Positions 50,169-62,121 of a DNA stretch of 64,000 nt are shown piece after piece. The translations under genes and the position numbers were made by a program. The stretch is from assembly GCA_947247005.1 (NCBI GenBank), contig OX365946.1, forward strand, positions 49,688,734 through 49,752,733. The letters are read 5' to 3'. The DNA is from Spisula solida (lineage: Eukaryota > Mollusca > Bivalvia > Venerida > Mactridae). How positions within the stretch are numbered: position 1 is the stretch's first letter; each line of letters starts with the position of its first letter. The notes beneath the pieces are model-generated. The model worked only from the letters and a program-made list of their open reading frames with translations, searched no databases and was not told the origin of the DNA.

Positions 50169-51704
50169 TTAATTCCATATAGATACTTTGACAGCAAAGG
50201 TATCGGACAGAGGGCGTATAAAGTGGTAGTCGTACGCCTTGCAATACGGGCATGGAATCATGTGACTGTAGGCGCTAAAGTACGGCAGGCCGCTGGATAC
50301 ATCTATAACGGCACGACGACAGTGCTTGCACGTTAGACGCTTCTGACAGCAGGGCATGGCTGCGAATATATCGTACGAGTACATTGATCCCAGCTGGAGT
50401 GAGCTACCATCCCATCTACGCTTACATGATGCACAGCGGATTTCATTACCGCCCTCCAAGCATGTTACACACACAGCATTGATGTACTGTAAACGGCCAT
50501 CAGATATAACTTGTAGCACCTGATTGTCGTATGCCTGGGGAGACAGAAACATCGTACCATCCACTAGCGGGTAACGATCGAACACACACAGTTCATTCTT
50601 ACACAGCACACACTGCAGCGATGAAATCTTGTATGTACTCAGATGGTTGAGAACAAACGTATGAACATCATCGTTGCCACTAAGCCCATCATCTTCCATC
50701 TTTATATGGTATGGGTTCTGCTTGTGCTTGGGAAGGATGCTGAAAGCCGACAAATCACTGCGTTTGGAAAATATGCTGTAGATGGATCCATTCAATGGAC
50801 TGCTCTCATGACTGGTCACATGCTCCGGATAGCTGAACTTGCCTTTCATCGTATGACGTATCACTGAGTTGTTCTGAGGTGACTGAGGCACAGGTGAGTC
50901 TGAACCTGAGTTAACTGAGGAGGCTGAGTGAGGTGGACTACTGCCTGTGCTACTTATGCTGTTAGCACGAAGTCGGTTATCATTGTGGTTGTTGATGATG
51001 GTAATACTAGGACTTGTCTTTCGTATATGATGCAGCGAATGATTACCATTTGTATCAGCGTGTGTATTGTCCAGTTTTCCATTCGAGTGGGAACCAATTG
51101 ACTTCAGAAACCCGTTGGTGACTGGGGAACCAGCATTAACATTTGTGTTGTTATTTCCAGATAATCTTCTCTCTCTAGCAATCACATTTCCGGTGTTCAA
51201 GTCTGGCTTAGTACATGTAGGCTTTTTCTTATTCTTCTTTTTGCATGCTGCATTGTCAAACACAACTGGAGCAACATAATCTAAGTCCTTCCTCAAGTGA
51301 CCTTTCCCACATGTACAGTCACACGCTTTGAACGCAAGATCGTAGCCTTTCTTAGTCCATAGATTTTGCAATCGCTGTTTTTCGCTCCAGCTACGTGCAC
51401 GGCCGCAAGAGCGCAAGTATGCCAAAACGGATTCTTCGAACGCATCAAAACAACTCTTATGCATCCAATTTCCAACCGTACAAGCTTCATTGTTGCAGAC
51501 AACACGAACTGCGTCGCCAACATTTTCAGTATCCACCATTTCTTCCTTTACCGGACACACCGTCGGCATACAACACATCTGCATACGCTGGTCATTCCGT
51601 CCCCGACGTGCGGGGCCATTGTTGTTGTCCGCGTGCACGTTGTTGTTTGGATCCGCTCTATTCGCAATATGACGATTGTTCTTCGCATGCTTTTGGTGCG
51701 GCAT
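50169..51704 (-). CDS. HECA: Headcase protein homolog, complete single exon
   Basis: Headcase is a cytoplasmic zinc-binding-type regulator; in flies it limits tracheal branching and keeps imaginal progenitors undifferentiated, and it works with Unkempt downstream of insulin/mTOR signalling (family knowledge). The 511-aa ORF begins MPHQKHAKNNRH; the start has A at -3. The N-terminal headcase domain covers residues about 43-150, with CCMPTVCPV, VVCNNEACTVGNWMHKSCFD, FACDCTC-like ACDCTCGKGH and WSEKQRLQNLWTKKGYD. Residues about 165-325 are Ser/Asn-rich and disordered. The C-terminal domain (about 345-511) has paired cysteines CVLCKNELC, CVTCLEGG, CASCKRRW, CKHCRR and CPYC. The stop is TAA at 50169-50171; unlike fly hdc there is no long in-frame extension needed to cover the family domains. 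No intron interrupts it. Confidence 0.95.
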   Translation of the reverse strand: MPHQKHAKNNRHIANRADPNNNVHADNNNGPARRGRNDQRMQMCCMPTVCPVKEEMVDTENVGDAVRVVCNNEACTVGNWMHKSCFDAFEESVLAYLRSCGRARSWSEKQRLQNLWTKKGYDLAFKACDCTCGKGHLRKDLDYVAPVVFDNAACKKKNKKKPTCTKPDLNTGNVIARERRLSGNNNTNVNAGSPVTNGFLKSIGSHSNGKLDNTHADTNGNHSLHHIRKTSPSITIINNHNDNRLRANSISSTGSSPPHSASSVNSGSDSPVPQSPQNNSVIRHTMKGKFSYPEHVTSHESSPLNGSIYSIFSKRSDLSAFSILPKHKQNPYHIKMEDDGLSGNDDVHTFVLNHLSTYKISSLQCVLCKNELCVFDRYPLVDGTMFLSPQAYDNQVLQVISDGRLQYINAVCVTCLEGGNEIRCASCKRRWDGSSLQLGSMYSYDIFAAMPCCQKRLTCKHCRRAVIDVSSGLPYFSAYSHMIPCPYCKAYDYHFIRPLSDTFAVKVSIWN

Positions 51705-51960
51705 TGTAACAACACTTAAGTGGAATTAATTCCGACCTTTTAAATAAGCTGTCACCACGAAATTATCAAAATATTAGACGTTTCGTAACTCCACATGCGA
51801 TGAAATCCCGGCGAAAATGTTGTTGTGTTTTACTTCAGCTAAGAGTAAACTCATCGACGATTTGATTGGTCGATTTCTAGAGCAGCGTAGTATAACCATC
51901 CTGATTGGTTAATAAGTAACCCTGACCTGTAGGTCAAGTTTTATTATGATAATCAACGCG
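51705..51960 (-). promoter_or_regulatory. Probable headcase promoter/5' UTR
   Basis: Directly upstream of the ATG on the minus strand. ATTGG at 51865-51869 and 51904-51908 gives two CCAAT boxes on the minus strand, about 160-200 bp before the start codon. The segment is richer in CpG than surrounding DNA. No convincing TATA box; transcription start not located. Confidence 0.45.
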
Positions 51961-53668
51961 AGCGCCGAGTTGTTTACAACTTGAAAGTAGGTCTAGGCCC
52001 CGTTGCGCTTCATTGATTGTAGGAATTTGGGCCTTTCTTGCGTTTAATAATAATTATTCATTTTTGTCGGGTGATTTTGAAACACAATCGATGATGAAAG
52101 AATTCAACATTGAAGCTGGTTTCCTAAGGTGCTATAAATAGTCTGACTCACTGTTTTGGAAAAGTGCTGGCGACCCAAATAGATCTCTATTTAAGAGGTG
52201 CTGTGGGGGGATTTTTAATTGTCAGAGGGTTGAATTGGGGAATTAATAATGTGAATATTCAGTATAGATAAAATGAAATCTAAGTTGTCTCATTTGATTG
52301 GATATAATCAGGGTATGGATTTAATTGAATAGCTCCTGATATAATAATAGGAACCTTTATAACTGTGCAAGCAGGGGCCCTGTACTGTATATATATATAG
52401 GCCTACCCTGGTGCGCGCCAATTAACTTAATAGCATGTTTGTTTTCGTTTGCACAAACATGTTCGACAAATTAAGGTGGGCCTATGAATGAATGAAAAAT
52501 GCCTCAAATGGACCCAAGAAAACATTTGCCTCGGTGTTTTTTATTTGTCTATGAATACGGCACTGGCCGCACTGGCACCGATTTCACGACTTCAGGATTA
52601 ACCGATCTGGATCAAATTTGATCCTGAAAACAAATTCCTACATTTGGGAAGTTTTTGAGAACTTGATGGCAATACTTCTCATACTTGTAGGCCTACGTGT
52701 GCAGATCCCTGTGTACAGAACACTAAACCACTTTATAATTCCAGTTAACATGTTCACAGAACATCACAATTTAAGAGAATTATTGTATTTGAGACAGAAA
52801 CTGATCTTTTAAACTGAACCAGGATCATTTTTTTTAAATCAGGATTAAACCTAATAACCTTAACATTTTTTCAACTCATTATAAAAAGTTACTTTTATGT
52901 CTTTGAAATGGAAGGCTATATCATTTTCTATCTGCCTGTATAACTTAAGATATGATTATGTCAAGCTTAAAGTTAAAATAATTCCAGATTTTTTTAGGAT
53001 ATCTATAGCCAGATATTTTCGCGTAATATTAGTTTAACCTTAAAGCGATGAAGGCCATATGAAGCCAGAACTGTTATATTTTATGTTACGTAATATATAA
53101 ACATAAATTAACTTTGATTGAGACAGCGTATATAATACAAATATGCACGTTTGTTATAAATTAACAAATCAAACCGAATGTGGATGAACATTCGTGGAAA
53201 TTTTGATTTGACTTTATTAATATGCATTCACATGGATGGAAATTAGTGCAAATGTTGATTTGACATTATTAATATGTATTCAATTGGATTGCCATTCCTA
53301 TACAAAGAAAGACAACTCCAATGTGCCTCGGCGTCTAACGGGGGACCATACAAAGAAACAGGAAACAGGCAGATCCTGATCCTGAAAACTAACCCTTTGT
53401 GAACACGGGTCCAGATATTCATAACTAATTGAAACGGCAATACATGTAGCTATGATTAATCACGCGACAACCACCCTGCACAAGCGTTATTACTATTTAC
53501 ATCCAACAACTAGCATCAAAGGGGCTATATGGGGGCACAAAATGTTGACGCAGTTTTAAAAATATTATAAATGATATTAGGCCTACAAGCTTAACGAAAG
53601 CGAAGTTGAAGCAAAATAATAATCATCATTAACGCGCGGCACCTGTTAGTCCATGTGACAGACTGAAT
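51961..53668. other. Intergenic, no gene seen
   Basis: A+T-rich with only short ORFs. Confidence 0.55.
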
Positions 53669-54196
53669 TTCATTACCAAAAAGGTGAACAGATCCAACAA
53701 TGATTTTCGGTTAGCTTGATATCTCAGCAGTCTGAAAACGGTTGATGGACTTGCGGGTCACTTTGCCAAATGACCTTTTGGCCGCCATTATTTTAAGCAA
53801 TCATAAGCTTTGGGCAAACTTGAATTATTCCTCACTCAATAGGGCTATCGGCTTGCAATATGTCTTAAAATGTTCGTATTTCAACCCAACATATGTTGAC
53901 ATATACATAATAATATTATGATAAAGGAATGAGTTCAAATTTATTGATATTCTAAGAAAACTTTGATATTTTTCACTTTTTGTCATTATTTTTTCTCTTG
54001 CAATTCTGATTGGGATTTGTATTTAGCCAGTGTTTGTTTGCTACATTCAGAGAATAATTCTAGGCATCCATAATATACATTACATTGATAGATTTTAACT
54101 TCGAAGTCCAAAATTGGTCAGGAATATATGACAACTAATGCCTAAATTAATATATATTTTATGGCATATGAATAGACCGTTTCCAACAATCTCAGG
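53669..54196 (+). mobile_element. Inverted-pair element, copy 1
   Basis: From TTCATTACCAAAAAGGTGAA to CCAACAATCTCAGG. Matched in reverse complement by 57890-58437 over essentially its whole length. Contains CTTTTGGCCGCCATTATTTT, TCAATAGGGCTATCGGCTTG and TTGCAATTCTGATTGGGATT. No coding capacity seen. Confidence 0.85.
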
Positions 54197-54850
54197 AAAA
54201 AAGATTTTTTTTTATTCCATGGCTACTTTGTTGATACTATGCGTATATATATATGCCTAGGTGTCCAGTACCGTGTCACAAGGGTGTTAGTGCGGTTACC
54301 TGACCCCTAGCTAAATGGTTTGGCGGCTCGGATCCGGTCAGTTGTATGAGTTCATATGACATTATTTTCAAAAAAATGGTTATTGACAGGAAAACTTGAA
54401 TAACTATTCAGCGAAACGGAAAATAAACAGAAACATGACTCCAAATGATTAGAAAATAATTTGATATGAGTTTATACATTTATATTTTTGTCTATAAAGT
54501 TCCGAATATTACATTAAAAGTACATTATTTTAACGTTGTTTAATAATAGTAAAGCATGTAAGAATTCATACCTCCCACTGTTAAATTCTATTCGTTTCGC
54601 GCATTCACTAAGAAATGAAAATGTGAAAGCAGGAACGTATTCGAAGGGAAACAATAAGGGATAGAGGGGATACAAAATAAACAAAATGTTATATTGAATC
54701 AGTTGATCTTTGTCGAGTGTCTAGATTACTACTTTTCTGACTCAGGTGGACCTTAGTAACCTTTAAATAACCGTTTTTAATAGAATTTGTAAAACTATAC
54801 ACACACTTTAAAAGCCTCCACAACCCTACCACAACCAAGGTTGTAATTGG

Positions 54851-55190
54851 TGACACGATGGTGGCTGAGGAGTTAGTGCTCTTGACTACCAATCCGGAGG
54901 TCCATGGTTCGAAGTTTCATTGACCAGTGTTCAGTATTTCCCACCCAACTACAGATGAACTGGTTGTTAACCGTGTGATATTCTCACGAGTATCGGTGCT
55001 ATACGCTGGGCACGTTGAAGAACCAAAAATGAATATGTTCGGAAAGAGCTAGGGTATCCCATCCAGATTCCTTGTATCACACCACAGTCACTTCTACTTG
55101 CTGTCTCTTCAGCAAAGCACATGACCCCATATGGAATATTAAGAAGTTACCCTTGACTGAAAGGTTTAAATAATTACAACTACAAATACA
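54851..55190 (+). mobile_element. tRNA-derived SINE, copy 2
   Basis: The head has GGTGGCTGAGGAGTTAGTGC (A box) and GGTTCGAAGTTT (B box). The body has CCCACCCAACTACAGATGAA and GCTATACGCTGGGCACGTTG, then AAGAACCAAAA, matching the 8.82-kb copy. The end has ACAACTACAAATACAACTAC. Confidence 0.75.
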
Positions 55191-55269
55191 ACTACAAAGT
55201 GTCAACCACGGGGATATTTACCCTGCGAGTTATAAATGTTTTCAGCACCATCGACTATCTCTGCCATGC

Positions 55270-56460
55270 CTGCAGGCACTACCTTTAGATATGTGCATCC
55301 ACAATTACATATGGGTATACTTTTCTTGTTGGGTTGGGTCATACGATGTTGCTCCGTGATGTACATCCCAAAGATGAGCACACTTAGTCCTCATGGATTA
55401 CTAGTATGTGTCGGCTACAGTCAATCCAGTTTTGTACATATTACGGATGGACAGCGCCATTCCTGACCATATGGGTTATTAATGCATACCGGAACGACAG
55501 ATGGGTACAGTAATTTGTAACCATACGAGATACATATTACAGATTGGTCATTCGTTCCTGACCGTATTGGATACATACTACACATGAATACAGAAATTCT
55601 TGACCACATATGATACTTAGTACACGTACTAACCATATGAGTACTAAAACATGCTACATGAAGGAACAACCATTCCTGACCATATGAAGTACATTCTACT
55701 GATAGGTACAATTGTTCATGACCATATTGAGTCCGTAGTAGATAGGTACAGCCATTCCTATCCATGTGTGGTACAGACTACATATGGGTACATTAATTCC
55801 TGGCCATATGGAGTCCACAGTACAGATGGGGACAGTGTCATTCCCAACCATGTGTGGTACAGCCTACACATGGGTACATAGATTCCTGGTCATGTGGGGC
55901 ACATATTATTTATAGATATATCAATTCCTTATATGAAATCCGTAGTACAGATGGGTATTGGGTATACAACTATTCCTGACCATAACTATGTCATACATAT
56001 TACATATGGGTACAGCCATTACTGACAATACTTGATACATACAGATACATACATACAGCCTTTCGTTACTATGCGGTTGGGCACGGGCATTCCTGACCAT
56101 ATGGTGTACATCATACAGAGGGGTAGAATGAGTACAGCCATTCCTGACCATATGTGGTACATTCTGCTAATGGTAATCATTCCTGGTCATATGGGTTACA
56201 TAACATGTTACTAATAAAGATAGGAACTTTCATTTATAATGTCTATATGAGGTACATTCTACTGATGGAAACATTCATTCCTGATCTTATTGGGGGTACT
56301 ATGGTCACAGTCATTTCTGATTTAATACTAGTAGGTGAATATGCATGGTTATTCCTTACCATATTGGGCTTGTTATTTTATCGGTATAGTCATTCCTAGG
56401 CCTTAAAGTACACCATATGTCTAAGTAAACCATCCTTAACTCCATGGGGAATATTCCACC
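55270..56460. repeat. Degenerate tandem array, units of about 45-50 bp
   Basis: Repeated, heavily diverged phrase CATTCCTGACCATATG, GGTACAT, CTACAGATGGGTACAG. More than twenty copies can be made out; weaker traces continue to about 57060. Confidence 0.75.
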
Positions 56461-57169
56461 GATTAAATCCATCCATTTTCTTAATATATAGAAGAACCTT
56501 CCTACGGTAATGCTTCTGTCCATTCCAGTCCCAATAAGGTATATGCTACTGCCTGTACATCATTTTCTCTCTCTATGGGAGTAAAGTCCACCACATAGTA
56601 CATCCACTTTGGTTCCTATGGGGTACATTCTGCAGTCAAGTTCAGCTATTACATGTACTGATAAGGGATAACGACCAATGACAGGAACGCCACTTCCTCA
56701 TCTAATGGCTATCCCCCACATCACTTTGTCTGTGCTTGTATCATGGGCTATCAATATTCAACAGGCGAAGCTATACCTACAAGATCCTATGATGCGTCTT
56801 ACTTCACGGTTTGCTGCTATTCCTGTCTCAATGAGGTACATGTAGATAAGTAATTCCCCGCCAGATTGGTTCCCTACAACCATTGGGTGCAACTACCACT
56901 GGTAACAGTTACCGAATAACATAAGGCATAGCAACTGCTAGTCCTACTGCTTTCCTACAAGCAAGGGGTACGACTAACGCCGGTCATCATTGTCATGAAT
57001 ACCTACAAAAACAGTGTACATCTACTCCTAGCCCTGCAATCAAGGGGTATGACTCTAATATAAACACTGGCCATGAATGTAGGAACAAATGCCTTGCATC
57101 TTCGATACTAAAATTATATTGTATGTAAAAAGCAACCAGTTAAAGTCAATTTTCAGACATTCGACCATT

Positions 57170-57395
57170 CGACCGACTGTACATTTACTCATTGAGTCTC
57201 ACGTCAGTTGTTACACTCGCTCGGCTGTGTTGGCTGCTGGTATGCTTTTGACCCCCTCAGGTATCCCTTTATACATTTGGGTAAGTGGGGAAGGTGGATT
57301 ATTCTTGCTCAGAGAAATTAAGCAGTGTTCCAGGTGAGGATTGAACCGGGGACCTCTCGATCCCGAAGCATGCACCCTACATCTAGGCTCCCCAC
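57170..57395 (-). mobile_element. tRNA-Pro-like SINE or pseudo-tRNA
   Basis: On the minus strand, GATGTAGGGTGCATGCTTCG, GGATCGAGAGGTCCCCGG and TTCAATCC resemble tRNA-Pro (anticodon loop TTCGGGA, anticodon CGG). A GTGGGGA segment can pair with TCCTCAC, but a proper T stem is missing, so it is not a functional tRNA. A non-tRNA body of about 150 bp follows. Confidence 0.55.
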
Positions 57396-57889
57396 AGAAA
57401 TCGTTATAATTCACGCAGCAGTTTATAATCTTTTGAGTTAAACATGACTGTCAGTGATGGTAATCATATAGACCAAGAAGGTAAGTCTGATGATGCCAGA
57501 TACAGATTCCTTCGCTTGAGATAATAATATATTTCATTATGACTTCTCTAAAACGTCACCAAAACGTACTTTTCAGAAGACAACATATAACTTAGGAACC
57601 TAAACTTTGCATACATTCGTGTTGAATAAGAATGCAATTCGCTAATGATTCACTATTTAGGAAAGAAAGAATCAAAGATTAAGTTATACTGAAACACTCG
57701 GCCCATGGCGTGTATGATCCTGTACTAATAGCCGGACCCTCGCCTGCAAGACTTCTAGCTGGGGTCCGGTATCATACCCACATCCTATTAGGTAAAGGGT
57801 TCGATTTTCAGATATCTACACATGTATAGATATGTGCATATGAACAAGCAAAGCAACTTTGAAATAATAAACCAAAATTAATGGTTGTT

Positions 57890-58437
57890 CCTGAGATTAT
57901 TGGAAAAGATATATGCATGCGTCTTAAAAATATCCATTTAATTAGATATCAGTTGTCATATATTCCTGACCAATTTTTTACTTCAAAGTGAAAATCTATC
58001 AATGTAATGTATATTATGGATGCCTAGAATTACCCTCTAAATATAACAAACAAACAAAGGCTAATTACAAATCCCAATCGGAGTTGCAAGAGAAAAAATA
58101 ATGAAAAAAAGTGAAAAATATCAAAGTTTTCTTAGAATACCATAAATTTCGAAGTAATCACTTTATTATAATATTATGATTTATATATCAGCAGATGTGG
58201 GGTTGAAATACGAACATTTTAAGACATATTGCAAGCCGATAGTCCTATTGAGTGAGGAATAATTCAAGTTTTCCCAAAGCTTATGATTGCTTAAAATAAT
58301 GGCGGCCATCTTTAAAGATGGCCGCCAAAAGGTCATTTGGCAAAGTGACCCACAAGTCCATCAACCGTTTTCAGACTGCTGAGATATCAAGATAACCGAA
58401 AAACATTGTTGGATCTGTTCACCTCTTTGGTAATGAA
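57890..58437 (-). mobile_element. Inverted-pair element, copy 2, with 28-bp palindrome
   Basis: Reverse complement of 53669-54196. Differs by an insertion that makes a perfect 28-bp palindrome at 58300-58327 (TGGCGGCCATCTTT and its complement). 3.7 kb separate the two copies. Confidence 0.85.
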
Positions 58438-61064
58438 CCTTCAATTTTCAAGGCCTGGGACATGGACTATGTGTAGCCCCAGCTATAGGCCTACTCTCAA
58501 CTCAACAGTTTTGGTCTAAGTCTGATTGTACAAAGTATCACTCTCAAAAAAAATATAGGAATGCGTAGTAGATTCTACGGTCCGTTATATTGATTCCAAA
58601 CTTAATTCAGATTTTAATATTTAGCACGCATTATGTCTGAAAAAAAACTTACCTGAAATTAACGTCGAACTTATAGACGAAAAGAAAATGGGGAAAAGCA
58701 CTCAGCAAAACACCAGGCTCAATTGAGATTTGAACTCGCGACCCACTGCTCAAAAACGATTTTTTATAGTAGACGAACGCTATGACGTAAAGTCAAAAGG
58801 TGAGGCACACAAATGCAACGCCTTTGACTTCAAACAGCGTTTTGTTAATAAACTTCAGCGTCAGTACTAAATGCGATGGATAAGGGTCCACATTAAAGTA
58901 AAATATTAAGTGCTGATTTGTTATAAATAAATACATGACACACACTATGATATGCGCATTTTACCGTAGTTACCGTGGTTACCGGGGGATACAGGGGGGG
59001 GGGGATTAGACAAACGAATCTTCCTGACTGGCCTTATCGCCTCCGAGTCCCGAGGAATAGACTTTCGTTTGGGAAGTTCGACACCGCGAACTTTTGATAC
59101 TTTTATTCATGTTTTTATTAAAGTCCCCGGATTAAAAGCTATGCCCCACAGTGGGAATTTAGACAGTAAGCATTGTCTCCAGGGTAGGGATTTAGACATA
59201 AAAAATGAAAATGTCTAATTACCCCTGGGGTCGCCCACCGCCTCTGGAATAACATATATCTTCTGCGCATTTCGTTTACCAGAAATATAATTTTACGCGA
59301 TACCTTTTGTAAAGAGTATAGCATATTCTACGCAACCTGAGTCGTTTATTTATCTACTTCGGAAATAATTACAAACATTTCATTGGTTTATAAAGTGGGT
59401 CAAAATCAAGATAGACAGCTGACGCTGAAAAATAACTTTATGTGCATAAGCTGTTATGATATTTGACCTAGAGTCGATATAATTGCACGTTTTGTATGAA
59501 AAAGGCTTATAAATCTAAAACCCTATCGGTCACAATTATTCTTAATTGTCTACGGATTCTGTAAATTGTTCAGTTTTCTTAAAATTGTCGACGGATTACG
59601 ATGGAAATTAGGATATGTAAGCTTCTTTGGAAAGACCGCTATCTAGAGGCGTAGCATGTTCGATTAAGAGCCTAAACACAGGCTGTGATGCTTAACTCCA
59701 CTGCAGCTTTTTGAAACGGGGGATTTACATTTTATTCAGAAAATAAATAAATGTTAACCTAGTTACCAAGTAGGCATCATTATTATGTTGCCCACAGGTA
59801 CCTGTGATGTTGTCATGCTTTAAAACGATTTTATCGAAAACGTTTTCAAATGGATTGATGTATTTTTCACATAGCGTACGCACGGGCATTGCTACGCGCC
59901 TGTATAACGATCGCCGTAATTATAAGCTAAGAACATTTAACATGTAATCCTTGAGTATTCGTGCTTATCCGTTGTCCAATCATAGTTGTTATTTTATCTA
60001 ATCAAAGCATTTTTACGGTACAATAGCGAAAACACACGATGATTAATTAGTTCAAGTCAAATGTTCTTAGCTATATTAATTTTATACCAATATAGCTTTA
60101 TACTCGTCCTCAAGTTACAGGAGTTATGTTTGCTTTAAATTTAGCAAATTGATTAATGGAAAATACGAGCAAATTATGTAGGTCCTATACACGGCGTTAC
60201 ACGTTTATTACGTGGAGTGAACCTGTTTGTAAATACTAGACGACCTTGACACACAATGTGTTGAGATACCGTTTTACTGGATCAAAGTAAATGTTCTAGA
60301 TTTTGTGTTATGCTTTAATATAGCTGCATTCACTTATTGTGTAGGATATCGACTCCAGTATAAACGGTATGTGGCATACATGTTCTTTGTTAATTTTTGT
60401 TCTCATGTTATCTCGAAATACGCTAAATATACATGTATATATTATATTATATACATGTTAGGTACGTTGTTGTTAATACTTGATCTAGTGCATCGTTAAC
60501 AGTTTATATCAAGTGGCTATTGGAGCATTTTGCTGCTCGTCCGTGTTCGCAAAAAAGGTCTAGTACGTGCTTGTGTTTGACCTTTCAACGGTTTTGGGGC
60601 TGACTTATGAGATCATCAATCAACACCTACGTCTGAGTGTCAGTGCGACAGTGCCATAGCCTTCTTGAAACTACATATTATATATATGGGTTGACTTTCG
60701 TATTATGTGTTGGTGTGCAGTCTACAGCAGGCCTGGGCCACATGTGCTCTTCGTGTATAATTTTTTGTACCATACAATCAGTGCCGTAGCCACACTTTTT
60801 CCGCGGGGAGCATGCCCCGGTCTCTAGATTTAGTCTCTGTCGGCACTTTATAATAGTACCTGTAGTTTCTAACTGACATAAATTAATTGGGAGGTCGCCT
60901 CTGATAAAACCTACGGTACAAGAATGTGTACGTGTGGCTATACAGTACCCATGCACGTAGACGTACAAGTTGTTTATGTGTATCTGTAAAATAACACGTG
61001 ACCATTGAAGCATGTTTCCCTATGAATATTTTATGTGGCAATGTGTTTGTTATTTAATTTTCAG
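58438..61064. other. Intergenic/5' region of the 167-aa gene
   Basis: No coding sequence recognised. A minus-strand B-box-like GCGAGTTCAAATCTCAA at about 58721-58738 hints at another decayed tRNA-derived SINE. A run of ten or more G lies at about 58995. An upstream non-coding exon of the next gene probably lies here but could not be placed. Confidence 0.4.
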
Positions 61065-61089
61065 GTTTGAACAACTATAAGCTGCAAAG
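61065..61089 (+). other. 5' UTR segment after a splice acceptor
   Basis: TTTAATTTTCAG ends at 61064, followed by 25 nt to the ATG. This suggests the 167-aa ORF lies in a second or later exon with a non-coding first exon upstream. Confidence 0.5.
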
Positions 61090-61593
61090 ATGGGATCAGA
61101 GTGGATTAAAAACATGTGTGGCGCCTCACTGGATGAAGCGGCCATGGAGAAGGTACCATACCCAAAAGTTGAATTGACAGTACATGTTACCACAAAAACT
61201 ATCCAAGCATTTGGATTACTGGGAACTGTTCTTGTTGGACCTATAGCTGCCGCTGTGAAAAAGGACACCAAAAATTGGCCAGGTGTTAAGCATAAGATGA
61301 CCCGATGTGGTCGGGGTGGACTTATTTTAGGGGCTGTAATGGGTCCAGGTATGGTGTACATGAAAATCAAGAATGAGGAAGATTCGTACAAGGTATGGGA
61401 CCGCTGTTATCGTCTACGTTACAATCGTTGTCAGGTGCGTGTAGACCGTGCATCAGTGACTGGAGCTGTGGTTGGTGCTGCTGCTGGGGCGGCTACTGCT
61501 AATGGTGCTCTGTTTGGAGGTCTGGTCGGCATGTCAACTGGTATCCTGGCCATGGCTGTATATAACAATGCTATCGTAAACAAAGACAAATAG
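61090..61593 (+). CDS. Glycine-rich small membrane-protein-like protein, 167 aa
   Basis: Complete ORF from ATG 61090 to TAG 61591-61593. Length, codon usage and Gly/Ala pattern mark it as real. Residues about 36-54 (AFGLLGTVLVGPIAAAV) form a first hydrophobic segment. Residues about 75-93 (GRGGLILGAVMGPGMVYM) form a second. Residues about 122-159 (VTGAVVGAAAGAATANGALF and GGLVGMSTGILAMAVY) form one or two more with GxxxG spacing. Between them lies a basic stretch CYRLRYNRCQVRVDRASV. The arrangement resembles small eukaryotic DUF1757-type or Tim17-like Gly-rich proteins, but that assignment is from memory of the pattern only. No signal peptide or catalytic motif is evident. Confidence 0.8.
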   Translation: MGSEWIKNMCGASLDEAAMEKVPYPKVELTVHVTTKTIQAFGLLGTVLVGPIAAAVKKDTKNWPGVKHKMTRCGRGGLILGAVMGPGMVYMKIKNEEDSYKVWDRCYRLRYNRCQVRVDRASVTGAVVGAAAGAATANGALFGGLVGMSTGILAMAVYNNAIVNKDK

Positions 61594-62121
61594 AATATGT
61601 ACATCATTAAGTGTCATATTTTCGATGTGTCTCTTTTCCATGTCATTTATTTTCGGTATTAGACAGTTACATGACTTGTTCATGTAGTTTTATTCTCTGA
61701 ATATGTATTTCGATGAAGTCAGTTTAGGCCATAACAAATTAAATGCAAGGTTAGCCTCTTCCAGATCGTACTAAAAAGGAATGGGAATGATGTACTATCG
61801 TTTCTATAGTCTATTGAGGAAAGGGATGTGTTCAGTAGAGTGGCAGGAAAAATATAGGACTGGATCAGAGACAGAAGGGTAATCTAGGTCGTAGGATTTT
61901 ATATACATGTATTCTGTGATGTTTAGTAAGCTTAGATGGTGAAGGAACGCACATAAACATTGAGCTTACCTGAGTAACGAGAAATGTCATGATGTGTCAC
62001 GTATTTCCCTGTGTTTATGGTATGTTGTGAGTGTAAAATTGCATAATATAAGTTTTTTTATATTTGTTTACTGGTTGCGATCTTGCACCTTTAGTTGACA
62101 TGTTTTACACGTTTAAGTTAT
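61594..62121 (+). other. Likely 3' UTR of the 167-aa gene
   Basis: No further coding content. The first strong AATAAA downstream is at 62792-62797, beyond the hairpin; an earlier weak signal may be used instead. Confidence 0.4.

Noticed and set aside
57317..57395. Functional tRNA-Pro gene
   Set aside because: Anticodon loop and part of an acceptor-like pairing are present, but the T stem cannot form; better explained as a SINE head or pseudogene.
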